DNA of 64,000 bases from Phycisphaerae bacterium (GCA_016927755.1 JAFGLZ010000125.1:1-64000), one strand, 5' to 3'. Shown: positions 50,262-60,208, counted from the stretch's first letter. Numbers and translations: made by a program. Notes: generated by a model from the letters alone, not told the origin.

Positions 50262-52808
50262 TTACGAACCGCGCGGTCCTCCGGCCTCGCGCGGTCGGAT
50301 GTTCCGAGGTGCGCCCGGATTGGTCAAGGCGCGCAGGCGGCGCCACTGAATCCAAGCGCCGATCAGGACCGCGATCACTAGGCCCGTTGCCGCAAGCGTG
50401 ACGGCCGTGCCCCACCTGAAGTAGACCGGGTCGTACCACCACGCGATCTCGCATTGTCCAGGGGGAATCGGCACCGACATGAACATGTAGTCGGTCAGGA
50501 GGATTCTGGCAGGCTCGCCGTTGACCGTGCATCGCCATTGAGGGTGGTATGACTCGGTGAGCACGAGCCGGCGGCCGCCCGATGCCCGTGTACGCATCCA
50601 ATAGCGCCCCGGTTCACTTCGAAGGATCTCAACGTGGTCCGGTTCCGATGGGCGGGTCGCCTCGACGGGCAGGGGGGGCGCCGCTTGCTCCAGCAGCGCG
50701 ATCTTCGACAAGTCCATCTCTCCCGCTCGGATTTCCTGGAGGACATCGTCGGGATTTTCCATGGTCTGGACGCGCGAGACGAGAAACGCCCGAGGAAACG
50801 CCCCCTTGTTTTCCAGGATGGCGTATTGTCCGTCGCGGAACGCGGGGTGCAATCTCTCGCTCGCGACCCGGTCGGCGACGACGTACCGAATGCCCACGAG
50901 GTCCCAGAGCCGCCGATGGGACAGGATCTGTCCGATCATCTTCTCCTGGCGTGGTGTGTGGTAGATTCCGACGCCGCCGGCGATCGCGTGACGGATGCGG
51001 AACTGCATGCCCCGATGCATCGCCGTGGGCGATGAAGGGCCGCTGAAGCAGAGATATCGCTGGGTTCCCAAGTTCTCTTGCAGGTACTTCACGTGAGGCG
51101 GGACATCCACCACCGCGGCGTAGACGTCGCTGTAGTTGATCATGCCCGCCGAGAACGCACCCAGATCGACAATCAACAGGCCCGCCAGCGTGCCGCCCAC
51201 AAACGAGGGGCGCTTGGATCGCCTGCCGAGCAGAAGGCTGCATGCCACGCACGAGCCCAAGCCCGCCGCGATTCCCGCCCACGTCACCCAGTCGTGGTCC
51301 CACATCACCTTTCGAGGCATGCTCTTGACCGCACTGATCCGGTCCTCCCGCTCCCATGTTCTCAGGTCCTTGAGCTGCTCGATGTCCTTGACGGCAGTTG
51401 CCGGATTCACGGCGAGCGAGTCGAGTCGAAACAGCGCGCCGACCGTGACGGCGAAGACAGTGAAACCCACCGCGGCCACGCCCCGCATGAGTCTGCTTCT
51501 GTATGCGCTGATGTCCTGGGCCAACGCTCGCTGGGCTCCCAGCGCCGCCAGGCAGGCCAGGCCGAGCTGAAACCAGACCAGTAGCCTATTCGGACCGCGA
51601 AGCTTGTCGAACATGGGAACAAGATCGTAGAGCAGTCCATAAAACGGCAGATACTTGCCTGCACCGATGAGGGCCGTGATGACGCACAGACCGACCAGGC
51701 GGAGGACCCAGCGGTCACGAGGCGCCGTCGCCACCGCCACGACCGCCAGAATGAGAGGAATGATGCCCCCGTAGAAGCAGGGATCGTGGAAGAAGTTCTG
51801 TCCCCAGTATCCCAGACGGTAGTTTCCCCAGTAGAACGGCGCGATGAGCTGGACGAAGATCCGCCACGGCTGGATGCTGCCTGCCGTGATGAACTCCCAG
51901 CCCGCATCCGCTCGCGTACTTAGTCTGGTCAGCGCCATTGCCGGGATGATCTGTGCCGCGGCGATCGCCGCGCCGAGACCCAGCGCCACGACGATGACGA
52001 TTCCCGGCCAGGCGACGGCGCCCGGCGAGATGCCGCTCCCGCGGGTCCAATGAACTAATCTGACGATTAACTCGGATCCCGCCCAGAGGACCAGACCGAA
52101 GCTCAGGATCAGAGGTAGATTGCCGTCGCCCGTCAGCGTTAGCAGTGCGACAGGAACGGCCGCTGCCACGGCCCAGGCCCAGCTTCGTCGCTCCATCGCC
52201 TGCGCCACGAGCATGACGGCCAGGACGAACCATGGATAGGCCTGAAACCGGCTGGGCTGAGACAGGTGCCCCAGCGTGAACCCGCCGAAAGTGAAACTCA
52301 GCGTCCCGATGAGGGAGGCCACCGGGCTGCACCGCAGCGTTGTCCTCAGGAAGATGTAGAGTAGCACTCCCGTGAGATAGAAGTGCGCAACGAGGCTCAT
52401 CGCGTACCCTGTGGGGTAGCTCAGCCAGAACAGGGGCCACCGAAGCGGGTAGAGGACGGCTCCCTGCAGGCCGGCGTGGTAGGGTATCCCGCACATCGCG
52501 AACGGGTTCCAGTGAGGGAAGCGTCCCGCTCGCACCTCGTCGGCGGCAAACTCGTAGTAGCACTGAAAGACGTACGCCGCATCCTCGTGGATCATGTTGA
52601 CCCGGTCGAAGAACCCTTGCCAGAAGACACCGAGCGTCACGGCCAGGAGAACGCCGACGCAGATCCAGTCCGCCCGGCTGATGCTAGTCAGTCGGCGCGG
52701 CGGTCCCGCGCCGACCTGACGGTCATCGTCGGATGGGGGGCCGCCGTCAGGCTCCGGCTTCTCGGACGGCCTGCCGACGGTCCGCCTTCTCTGTGTTCTT
52801 CGCTTCAC
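50262..52808 (-). CDS. YfhO-like polytopic membrane protein
   Basis: 848 residues with about 13 membrane helices. Loops such as HEDAAYVFQCYYEFAADEVRAGRFPHWNPFAMCGIPYHAG and LRGPNRLLVWFQLGLACLAALG are characteristic of the YfhO family, and the soluble C-terminal part has LTESYHPQWRCTVNG. YfhO proteins are thought to act in glycosylation of lipoteichoic acid or other polymers in the GT-C fold. The N-terminus (1-45) is basic and Pro-rich. A DUF4175-like gene lies 153 bases upstream. Confidence 0.8.
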   Translation of the reverse strand: MKRRTQRRRTVGRPSEKPEPDGGPPSDDDRQVGAGPPRRLTSISRADWICVGVLLAVTLGVFWQGFFDRVNMIHEDAAYVFQCYYEFAADEVRAGRFPHWNPFAMCGIPYHAGLQGAVLYPLRWPLFWLSYPTGYAMSLVAHFYLTGVLLYIFLRTTLRCSPVASLIGTLSFTFGGFTLGHLSQPSRFQAYPWFVLAVMLVAQAMERRSWAWAVAAAVPVALLTLTGDGNLPLILSFGLVLWAGSELIVRLVHWTRGSGISPGAVAWPGIVIVVALGLGAAIAAAQIIPAMALTRLSTRADAGWEFITAGSIQPWRIFVQLIAPFYWGNYRLGYWGQNFFHDPCFYGGIIPLILAVVAVATAPRDRWVLRLVGLCVITALIGAGKYLPFYGLLYDLVPMFDKLRGPNRLLVWFQLGLACLAALGAQRALAQDISAYRSRLMRGVAAVGFTVFAVTVGALFRLDSLAVNPATAVKDIEQLKDLRTWEREDRISAVKSMPRKVMWDHDWVTWAGIAAGLGSCVACSLLLGRRSKRPSFVGGTLAGLLIVDLGAFSAGMINYSDVYAAVVDVPPHVKYLQENLGTQRYLCFSGPSSPTAMHRGMQFRIRHAIAGGVGIYHTPRQEKMIGQILSHRRLWDLVGIRYVVADRVASERLHPAFRDGQYAILENKGAFPRAFLVSRVQTMENPDDVLQEIRAGEMDLSKIALLEQAAPPLPVEATRPSEPDHVEILRSEPGRYWMRTRASGGRRLVLTESYHPQWRCTVNGEPARILLTDYMFMSVPIPPGQCEIAWWYDPVYFRWGTAVTLAATGLVIAVLIGAWIQWRRLRALTNPGAPRNIRPREAGGPRGS

Positions 52809-52961
52809 TGACGCACACCCCGGTCAGGGCGGATGACTCGTCGTTGAGGCGGGTCCTACACCAAACGGGCGTCGGCCCGAATGCAGATCACCTGCTTGAC
52901 CGTGACGATCTCGCCGAAGACTCAACAGATTCTACAGAGCCGGAAGCGTTCGTCGAGGGGT

Positions 52962-55900
52962 TCAGGGAGCTGCGGAAGCCGGTTTCGTTGTCGGCTGTGA
53001 CGGACGCCAACCGGCCACGGTCTTGTAGTACGCCTCGAGAAGGGCACTATACTGCGGGCCGACCTGCTGGCGGCGGACCTCGATCAGACGGTTGATCTCA
53101 TCGGGGCCGCGCCGGTCGAGGGTCGAAGTCCCCTGCACCGCGGCGTCGCGACCCTTGGCTTCCTGCCACTGGTCCTTGCCGGGCTCGCGCACCGGCGTCC
53201 GCACGACGCGTTGCGGCACGTCCCGGCTCCGACGCTGCGTCTCAGATCGCTCCTTGAGTTCCTTGAACTCTTTGACGAAGCTCCGTGCCTGCTCCGGGGT
53301 CCAGTCGAGGTCATCGAGCAGGTTCGGATCAGGCTCTTGGCCGCGAAGCTGGCGCTCCAACTCGTTGACCAGCGCATCCGCTCGGTCGACCGTGGGCGCG
53401 AGATCGTCGGCGTTTCCCGACGTCGAGCCCAGGTCCTCCGCGCCGCTCAGGTCGGGCCGGGTCGTCGTCGAGTCGTCCGTGGCCTGGCCCGATTCGGTCG
53501 GGTCCAGCGCGCCGCCGCCCCCCGTCCGGTCGGCCGATGCCTTGCCCCCCGGGCTCTGACTTTCGCTCTTGCCCTTCGAGCACGACTCACAGCCCTTGCC
53601 CCCGCAGGCCTTGCACGTGCTGCTCGAGGAGTTTTCGGATTTCCCGCTGCTCTCGCCCTTACCTGCCTGCCCCTTGCCGTCCTGGCCTTTGCCTTGGCCG
53701 GATGACTCGCCTTTTCCCTGTCCTTCTCCTTCTCCTTTGGACTCACCGGGCTGTTGGCCCTGACCCGATTGCTTTCCCTCGGTTCCCTGCCCCTGCTGGC
53801 CTTCGCTTCCTTGCTCCCCTTGGCCTTGTTGGCCCTTACCTTGCTCGCCCTTGCCGCTCGATTGGCCCTGGCTGCCTTGCTGGCTTTCGCCCTGGCCCTT
53901 CTGTTGGGAGGATCCTTGCTGCTGCGATTCGCCGGGCTGTTGTCCTTGGGCATTCGTGTCGGTCTGATCGGGCTGCTGGCCTTGGCCGTCCTGCCCCGCT
54001 TGGGTTCCCTCCGGGTGCCGTGCCTTGCCGGCTTCCTGCCCTTGCGATTTCTTGCCCTCGCCCGATTGCTGTCCCGTCTCTGGTTCGTCCTTCAAACTGG
54101 ACTGCTGGTCCTCGCCGGTCTGCTTATCCTGACCTGACGGTTGGCTTTGGCTGTCCCGCTCGCCTTGTGCTTGCTGTTGCTGCTGCCCTTGCTGCTCCTG
54201 ACCTTCTGGACCTTGCTGGCCTTGCCCGGCCTGTTGGCCCTTTCCGGCCTTCGGGTCCGCCTCGGTCTTTTCGTCCTGGCCTTGCTCTTTTCCCGAGCCT
54301 TGGGGCTGAGGTTGACCGGACTGGTCTTCGGTGGAGCTCCCCTCGTTCTGGCCCGACGGTTGGGCTCCGCCCGGCTGGGGGCCCGGCTTGGCTTGTTGCT
54401 GTTGTCCCTTCCCGGTTTGTTGTCCTTTCTGGGCCTGACCGCCCTCACTCGACGGTTGTCCGGCTTCCTGCTGCTGTCCCTCGGCGGACTGGCGGTCCAC
54501 GCCAGGTTGTGCGCCCCCTTGTTGCCCTTTGGCACCTTGCAGGCTTCCGGACTCGGTCTTCCCCCCAGGCGTGGAGGACTGGGCGTTTTCATCCGGAGCC
54601 GCCTGCCCTGAGGCGTCCTGTTGGGATGCGCGATCGGACGACGTGGCCTGAGTCTTCTGGAGTTGCTTGTCGGTTTGCGCGAGTCGTTGCCTGAGCACCG
54701 CCAGTTCGCGCCGATGCGACTCGATGAACTCATCGAGCTCGTCGTCGGTTTCGATCCGGCGCTCGGCCCGCTGCGACGTGGTCGTCTCGGTCAGCGGGGC
54801 ATCCACCTTCTCAGGTCTTGACGTTTCCGTCCTCGGCTTTGGCTCCGCCGTCTTTTTCTTGGCGGCTTGACTTGGCGGCGGGGGTGATGCCTCCTGCGTT
54901 TTGCCCTCACGCGTCGCCGCCGCGGTCGTGGCACCGCCGGCCTTGCCGCTCACTTCCTGGCGGATGCGAAGCTCCCGCTTCTCGCTTTCCGTCGTTTGCG
55001 AGGCGAGATCGCCTCGGGCGTTGTGGCGATTGTCGCCGGCCGTCACCCACCACGTGACCCGATCGCCGGGCTTGACGTCGAGACGGCTCAGAGGGATCGC
55101 CTGCCGCACCTGAAGCGCCTTGACCCTCTCCTGCTTAGGCAAGGGCAGGGGGATCTTCCCTTGTCGCGCATCGATCTCGAAGGCGAGCGTCGCCTGGGTT
55201 ATTCCGAAGTCATCGCTGACCTCGCACGCCAGCTCCATTGAGTCGTTCGCCGAAAGCGTCGCGCCATCCTCCGGCGCCTCGAGCTTGACGACGGGCGGCG
55301 CGTCGGGACGGGCCTGGATCTTGTAGACAACCGGGTTGCGGTTACGAACGCCCTTTCGATCACGGAAGTCGACACTGTATTCGTCGTCAGCCTCCACGCG
55401 GAACTGTCCGACGAAGGCCATCTCCGTTTCATCGGCAGCCTCTGTCCGCAGGCGCCCGCGTTTCGTCTTTCTGAAGGCCAGCAGCGGCGCCGACTCCGCG
55501 GGCACCGTTGTCTTGATTGAGGCAGTCACCTGCGTCCCGACCACCGCCTCGACGTCGCCTCCCTGAGACTCGGTCGCCGCCAACCCCGTATAGGCGGGAG
55601 GCTCGCAACGGATGCGGACCTCCGCTACCTCCGGATAGGGGCGGACCCGAAGAAGGCGGATATCGCTTGTGGCGTCGCCCGCGACGACCTGATAGTGGAG
55701 CGACTGCTGGACGTCACGACCCGGCTTGACCGCCCGCCATCGCCGCTGCTCCTTGGGGTCGACGGTCTTTGTCGTCGGTGGCGGGGCGAGGGCGAGTTGC
55801 TGGTCGTCCAGCCACGTAGCGCCTCCATCCAGGCTGAATCGGACCCACGCCTGCTCCGGTCGGCGCCCGCTGATCACGGCGATTACCCGAACCGGCGTTG

Positions 55901-56528
55901 CCACGAGGACCTCCAGATCGGGATCGGGCTCTTCGATGACGATCTGCGTCCTCGTCGGGGGGGGCAGCTCGACGCCGAGCGCGCGTCGGATCGACGGCCA
56001 CACGGGCTTCGGGGCCAACATGCCATACATCAGGAACGTCGCCGAGGCCGCCAGCGCCGCCAGCGCCGTCCGCTTGATCCATCGCTTGTCGACCGCCGTC
56101 CACGCCCCGGTCACGGCCAGGTCCCCCGCCGCCCGTGCCGCCAGCGCCGCTCGCATCGAGCCGGGAAGATCGCGATGGCGGAACAACTGGATGGCCGAGA
56201 TCAGCGAGTTGCGGAATTCCGGGTGACGCCGCTCGATCGCCCTGGCGGCGAACAGGTCGCTGATCCGCCGTGCCGTCGGCACCAGGACCAGCCACGCCAG
56301 CAAACCCAACGCCCCAGCGGAGTAGCCCCATCGAGCGAGCTGGCGGGTCTCGGGCGACAGGCCTCCGCTGCGAACATGGTCGGCGACCACCACGAGCGTC
56401 AGCGCGACGAGCGAATAGGCCGCCAGGATGAAGAGCGCGGCCCCCGCGTCCGCCAGCTTCATCTCTTGCTTGGCGGTACGCAGGCAGTAGCTGACGTACT
56501 CGGCGTCCTTGTTGCCCTGAGTGTCCAT
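52962..56528 (-). CDS. DUF4175-like giant protein with Gln/Gly-rich domain
   Basis: 1188 residues from ATG 56528. Two membrane helices near the N-terminus (AALFILAAYSLVALTLVVV and LGLLAWLVLV) plus a third (LAALAASATFLMYGMLA), then beta-rich Ig-like domains (about 200-530) typical of planctomycetal DUF4175. A coiled coil (ESHRRELAVLRQRLAQTDKQLQ) leads into about 360 residues almost entirely of Gly, Gln, Ser, Glu and Lys (about 630-990). Within its end is CKACGGKGCESC, a DnaJ-like zinc knuckle. The C-terminus is charged-helical. Function unknown. Confidence 0.82.
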   Translation of the reverse strand: MDTQGNKDAEYVSYCLRTAKQEMKLADAGAALFILAAYSLVALTLVVVADHVRSGGLSPETRQLARWGYSAGALGLLAWLVLVPTARRISDLFAARAIERRHPEFRNSLISAIQLFRHRDLPGSMRAALAARAAGDLAVTGAWTAVDKRWIKRTALAALAASATFLMYGMLAPKPVWPSIRRALGVELPPPTRTQIVIEEPDPDLEVLVATPVRVIAVISGRRPEQAWVRFSLDGGATWLDDQQLALAPPPTTKTVDPKEQRRWRAVKPGRDVQQSLHYQVVAGDATSDIRLLRVRPYPEVAEVRIRCEPPAYTGLAATESQGGDVEAVVGTQVTASIKTTVPAESAPLLAFRKTKRGRLRTEAADETEMAFVGQFRVEADDEYSVDFRDRKGVRNRNPVVYKIQARPDAPPVVKLEAPEDGATLSANDSMELACEVSDDFGITQATLAFEIDARQGKIPLPLPKQERVKALQVRQAIPLSRLDVKPGDRVTWWVTAGDNRHNARGDLASQTTESEKRELRIRQEVSGKAGGATTAAATREGKTQEASPPPPSQAAKKKTAEPKPRTETSRPEKVDAPLTETTTSQRAERRIETDDELDEFIESHRRELAVLRQRLAQTDKQLQKTQATSSDRASQQDASGQAAPDENAQSSTPGGKTESGSLQGAKGQQGGAQPGVDRQSAEGQQQEAGQPSSEGGQAQKGQQTGKGQQQQAKPGPQPGGAQPSGQNEGSSTEDQSGQPQPQGSGKEQGQDEKTEADPKAGKGQQAGQGQQGPEGQEQQGQQQQQAQGERDSQSQPSGQDKQTGEDQQSSLKDEPETGQQSGEGKKSQGQEAGKARHPEGTQAGQDGQGQQPDQTDTNAQGQQPGESQQQGSSQQKGQGESQQGSQGQSSGKGEQGKGQQGQGEQGSEGQQGQGTEGKQSGQGQQPGESKGEGEGQGKGESSGQGKGQDGKGQAGKGESSGKSENSSSSTCKACGGKGCESCSKGKSESQSPGGKASADRTGGGGALDPTESGQATDDSTTTRPDLSGAEDLGSTSGNADDLAPTVDRADALVNELERQLRGQEPDPNLLDDLDWTPEQARSFVKEFKELKERSETQRRSRDVPQRVVRTPVREPGKDQWQEAKGRDAAVQGTSTLDRRGPDEINRLIEVRRQQVGPQYSALLEAYYKTVAGWRPSQPTTKPASAAP
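53560..54640 (-). repeat. Gln/Gly-rich low-complexity coding region
   Basis: About 1 kb of degenerate GQQ/GQG-type codon repeats inside the DUF4175-like gene. Long open frames in other phases arise here because of the composition. Confidence 0.8.
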
Positions 56529-56565
56529 TGCGGAGGGTGTCCGTGTGACGTCCCTGAACACCTCT

Positions 56566-56595
56566 ATTATAGGCCCCCACAACCCGCCCAGGCCA
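56566..56595 (-). promoter_or_regulatory. promoter of the DUF4175-like gene
   Basis: Minus strand perfect TATAAT (56566-56571) with a weak -35 TGGCCT (56590-56595) at spacing 18. A 12-base palindrome ATCCCGCGGGAT (56595-56606) lies at the -35. Confidence 0.45.
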
Positions 56596-56611
56596 TCCCG
56601 CGGGATTCCGG

Positions 56612-56645
56612 GTGGCCGTGGCGCGGGCATCTTGCCCGTGGATCC
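56612..56645. repeat. GGGCATCTTGCCC-type palindromic element
   Basis: CGGGCA-TCT-TGCCCG hairpin (56624-56638) with a GC-rich flank. On the minus strand a reading frame gives GQDARATAT, a peptide I recall as recurring in spurious translations from planctomycetal and related genomes, so this is probably a dispersed repeat. Confidence 0.5.
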
Positions 56646-56657
56646 CAGCGATGCGAG

Positions 56658-58247
56658 CTACGGCTTCTTCTTCCGCTTGGCGACGGGCCACGGTTCGACC
56701 AATGATCGCTTTGCCCAGGCGTCATAGAGCGCGACCATCTCGTTGACCTTCTCGGGCTGGTTCTCGGCCAAGTCCTTCAACTCGGTGCGGTCGGCCTCCA
56801 TGTCGTAGAGTTCCCATTTTCCGGGGCGACCTTTGCCGCGAGTTCCCGCAAACCGCGAAACCAGCTTCCACTTTCCCTGACGCACCGCCCGGTTCCCCTC
56901 GTGCTCCCAGAAGATCGCCTCGTGACCCTTGCGCTGCTCGCCCCTGAAGATCGGCACCAGGCTCTTGCCCTCCAACGGGGTGATCGGCTTGCCGTTGAAC
57001 TCCGCCGGATACTTGGCCCCGGCGACGTCGACGCACGTCGCCATCAGGTCGATCACATGCCCCGGCTGGTCCGTCTTCTGACCTGGCTTGATCACCTTCG
57101 GCCAGTACGCGATCAGCGGCGTGGAGATGCCGCCTTCGTGGACCCAGTGCTTGTACAGGCGAAACGGCGTGTTCGATGCGTTCGCCCACGGCAGGTTGTA
57201 CGACAGGAACGAATCGGGGGGGCCCGGCGGGACGCCCTTCTTTCCGCGGTCGATCCGCTCGGCGCACCCACCGTTGTCCGCCAGGAACATCACCAGCGTG
57301 CTGTCCTCGATCTTCATCTCACGGAGCTTAGCCATGATCCGCCCGACGTTCTGGTCCAGGCGGTCGATCTGCGCGGCGTAGACGGCCATACGCAGGTCCC
57401 AGCTTGGCTTGTCCTCGATTTCGGACCACGGTTTGGCCTGCGTGTCGCGGGGGGTCAGGCCCCACCGGGCGTCGACGATGCCCATTTCGATCATCCGCTT
57501 ATGCCGCTGCCGGCGGAGCCCGTCCCAGCCCAGCATGTATTTGCCCTTGTACTTGGCGATGTCCTCGGGCCAGGCGTGGAGCGGCCAGTGCGGCGCCGTG
57601 TAGGGCACGTACAGGAAGAACGGCTTGTCGCCGCGCGCGTACTGGCCGATGAATTTGACCGCGTAGTCGGTGAAGGCGTCGGTGATGTAGAACCCGTCGC
57701 CCGGGGTGAAGGGTGTGTTGTCGATCGCCATCTTCCGACCCGGGTCGAGTCGCCAGTAGTTGGTGCCGCCGCTGATCAGTCCGAAGTAGCGATCGAACCC
57801 GCGGTCGCACGGCCAGTGGGGTCGATCCTCTCCGACGTGCCACTTGCCGGTGATGAGCGTGGTGTATCCGGCGGGGCGGAGTGCTTCTCCGATCGTCACG
57901 CAGCGGTCGCTGAGGAACCCGCGATAGCCGGGCTTTCCGTAGTCGCCCACCATGTGTCCGACCCCCGCCTGATGCGAGTAAAGCCCCGTGAGCAGGGCCG
58001 CCCGAGTCGGACAACACCGCGCGGTGTTGTAGAACTGGGTGAAGCGCATCCCACCGGCCGCCAGCCGGTCGAGGTTCGGCGTCTGGATCTCGCCCCCATA
58101 GCAGCCGATGTCCGAGAACCCCATGTCATCGGCCATGATGAGGATAATGTTGGGTCGATCGGCTGTGGCCGCCGCCGCCGACCGCGGCAACGACGCGATC
58201 CCGCACAGCCCCGCAATAATCAGCGTGCTCGTTCGACGATGGCTCAT
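56658..58247 (-). CDS. arylsulfatase-family sulfatase 1
   Basis: 529 residues. Signal peptide (ATG 58247; IIAGLCGIASLPRSAAAA), N-terminal metal site RPNIILIMADDMGFSDIGCYGG, and the formylglycine motif CCPTRAALLTG (modified Cys78 in C-x-P-x-R). GKWHVG and the C-terminal FLADNGG and WKLVSRF segments complete an S1 sulfatase of arylsulfatase A type. It hydrolyses sulfate esters, probably of sulfated polysaccharides in the periplasm. Activation requires a formylglycine-generating enzyme, not in the window. A second sulfatase lies 198 bases upstream in the same direction. Confidence 0.94.
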   Translation of the reverse strand: MSHRRTSTLIIAGLCGIASLPRSAAAATADRPNIILIMADDMGFSDIGCYGGEIQTPNLDRLAAGGMRFTQFYNTARCCPTRAALLTGLYSHQAGVGHMVGDYGKPGYRGFLSDRCVTIGEALRPAGYTTLITGKWHVGEDRPHWPCDRGFDRYFGLISGGTNYWRLDPGRKMAIDNTPFTPGDGFYITDAFTDYAVKFIGQYARGDKPFFLYVPYTAPHWPLHAWPEDIAKYKGKYMLGWDGLRRQRHKRMIEMGIVDARWGLTPRDTQAKPWSEIEDKPSWDLRMAVYAAQIDRLDQNVGRIMAKLREMKIEDSTLVMFLADNGGCAERIDRGKKGVPPGPPDSFLSYNLPWANASNTPFRLYKHWVHEGGISTPLIAYWPKVIKPGQKTDQPGHVIDLMATCVDVAGAKYPAEFNGKPITPLEGKSLVPIFRGEQRKGHEAIFWEHEGNRAVRQGKWKLVSRFAGTRGKGRPGKWELYDMEADRTELKDLAENQPEKVNEMVALYDAWAKRSLVEPWPVAKRKKKP

Positions 58248-58445
58248 GATCTGACTTCCTCCACAGCTTCGGATTGGACTCGCCGACAAGGATTGACTAG
58301 ACATTAGAGGTGAAGCGCTATCGCATCACAAGCTCGGCGCAAGGTCCTTCCGGCGCAGCCGGCAGTCTCCATGGAAGGGTCTTCTGGCCTGTTGGCTCCC
58401 GTCGAGTACGAGAATACTTCATTGCGCCGAGCGCCAAGGGAATCC

Positions 58446-59999
58446 TTACGCCAGCGGGTCGACCGCGAATCGCTCGCGCATCGGGTCGCCGTCGGTCTTC
58501 ATGACCTCGCACAGGCGCTTGTGCATCGCGCGGACCGTTGCGGCATGAGCGCGATCGTCCGCGAGATTGTGGTCCTCGTTCGGATCCTCCTTCAGGTCAT
58601 AGAGCGCCACGGCGCGCGGCTTTGGGCGATAGACGAACTTGTACCGTTCCGTTCGCAGCATGCGCCCGGCGCCGGCCCGCTGGCAGAACGCGTAATCGCG
58701 CCAGGCAACCTGTTGGCCTTCGATGAGCGGGCGCGTCGATCGCCCGTGGATCTTGATCGGGGCGGCCTGGCCGACGTAGTCCAGGATCGTCGGCATCAGA
58801 TCGATCTGGCTGACGGGCTGGTTCAATACGGTTCCCGGCTTGATTCGTCCCGGCAGCCGCATCAGCAGGGGGACGCGAACGAGATCGTCATAGAAGCTGA
58901 AGATGGATTTGCCGATGCAGCCATGCGCGCCGACCATGTCACCGTGGTCGCTCGTGAAGATCACCAGCGTATTGTCGGCGAGCTTCAGCTCGTCGAGCTT
59001 CTTCAAGACCCGCCCGAGTTGGTCGTCGATGTACCTTACCATGGCGTGGTAGATCGCGGTGTACTCTCGGATTCCCTCGGGGCCCATGATGTCGCCGAGC
59101 CGTTTGCTCGGGCCGCGTTGGTCCCACGTTGGTACGTCGGTACTGCCGGTCAGCTTGATCTTGCCTCGGTCGACCAGGCCGTAGTAGGGCTCGGGCATGA
59201 CCCACAAATCGTGGGGCGGGCTCCACGAGGCCGTGATCATGAAGTTGTCGCTCGCGTGCCGATGGATCAGCTCGAGGACCTGATTGGTGATCTGCGTCTC
59301 GGGCAGCAGATCGGGCGGCACCACGCTCCGCCCGATGATCGAGATGTACGCCACGCGGTTGTTCGGGATTGCGTGAAACGCGTGATAGCCCTTCTCCACG
59401 GCCGGGATCATCTCCACCGGCCTGCCGAGATACTTGCCGGGGCTGGGATGGTCCTTGAACTTGGCGTCCGGCAGGCGCTGGTCGAGGAAGCGTCGATAGT
59501 CTCTCGGGGTCTTCGATGCGTACTCCCACGACTGGTAGCAGTTGAAGTTGCCCTTGTCGCCCAGGTGCCACTTGCCGCGGTGTCCGGTGGCGTAACCTTG
59601 CTTGTGGAGGATCGTCTCGGTGTTGGCGAAGGCGTCTTGTCTGAGGGGGGGCTGTTGGTTCCGCCCAGGACTGACGTTCTGCAGGATTCCGTGGGTGTGC
59701 GGGTACAGTCCGGTGATGATGGACGCGCGTGACGGCGAGCAATAGGGCGTGACGCAGGTGGCGTTTGTGAACAGCGCGCCTTCCTTGGCGAGCCGATCCA
59801 TGTTCGGCGTCTGGATGTAGGGGTTGCCGGTGGCCGACAGCGAGCGATGATGCTGCTCGTCCGTCATGAGGAAGAGCACGTTCGGTTGTCCGTCACGTTT
59901 CGTCCGCGTGGCGCACCGGACCGGCGAAGGCAGCGCCGCGGCGAGCGCGGCGCCACCGGCTGTCCGAAGGAAACCACGACGGGTTGGGCGTAGGTGCAT
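58446..59999 (-). CDS. Tat-exported sulfatase 2
   Basis: 517 residues. Twin-arginine signal PTRRGFLRTAGGAALAAALP, metal site PNVLFLMTDEQHHRSLSATGNP, formylglycine motif CSPSR (Cys87-Arg91, PYCSPSRASIITG), GKWHLG and TSDHGDMVGAHG. It is an S1 family sulfatase of a different subgroup from its neighbour; the DEQHH start resembles choline-sulfatase/iduronate-sulfatase-like enzymes. The ATG at 59999 begins the Tat signal. Tat export with cytoplasmic folding contrasts with the Sec signal of the adjacent sulfatase. Confidence 0.93.
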   Translation of the reverse strand: MHLRPTRRGFLRTAGGAALAAALPSPVRCATRTKRDGQPNVLFLMTDEQHHRSLSATGNPYIQTPNMDRLAKEGALFTNATCVTPYCSPSRASIITGLYPHTHGILQNVSPGRNQQPPLRQDAFANTETILHKQGYATGHRGKWHLGDKGNFNCYQSWEYASKTPRDYRRFLDQRLPDAKFKDHPSPGKYLGRPVEMIPAVEKGYHAFHAIPNNRVAYISIIGRSVVPPDLLPETQITNQVLELIHRHASDNFMITASWSPPHDLWVMPEPYYGLVDRGKIKLTGSTDVPTWDQRGPSKRLGDIMGPEGIREYTAIYHAMVRYIDDQLGRVLKKLDELKLADNTLVIFTSDHGDMVGAHGCIGKSIFSFYDDLVRVPLLMRLPGRIKPGTVLNQPVSQIDLMPTILDYVGQAAPIKIHGRSTRPLIEGQQVAWRDYAFCQRAGAGRMLRTERYKFVYRPKPRAVALYDLKEDPNEDHNLADDRAHAATVRAMHKRLCEVMKTDGDPMRERFAVDPLA

Positions 60000-60068
60000 G
60001 ATCTGATACTCCCTCGCGAAGGCCGCCTCCAACCACCGTTCATCGTCGGTCACGCCTTCACGAGAGGT

Positions 60069-60097
60069 ATTGTGCACCCACGCCGTCGCCCACTCAA
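60069..60097 (-). promoter_or_regulatory. candidate promoter of sulfatase 2
   Basis: Minus strand TTGAGT (60092-60097), spacer 17, CACAAT (60069-60074); leader of about 65 bases. Confidence 0.4.
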
Positions 60098-60168
60098 GCA
60101 ATCGGCAATGCCTCGCCGGTCCGCCGACTCCGGGGTCGAGACCAGGCTCATACCGCCCAATGGGTCGT

Positions 60169-60208
60169 TCGGGTCGCGCCGTGAAGATCTGCTCACGGCG
60201 CGACCCGA
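60169..60208 (-). terminator. 16-bp perfect hairpin after the beta-helix lipoprotein gene
   Basis: Arms TCGGGTCGCGCCGTGA and TCACGGCGCGACCCGA around an eight-base loop AGATCTGC. It is about 70 bases past the stop of the leftward gene at 60279. No U-tract follows, but its stability makes termination or 3'-end protection likely. Confidence 0.65.

Noticed and set aside
53537..54694. 385-residue rightward frame and others over the Gln/Gly-rich region
   Set aside because: They arise from codon repeats in the DUF4175-like gene and contain Pro/Arg/Leu-rich translations with no start context.
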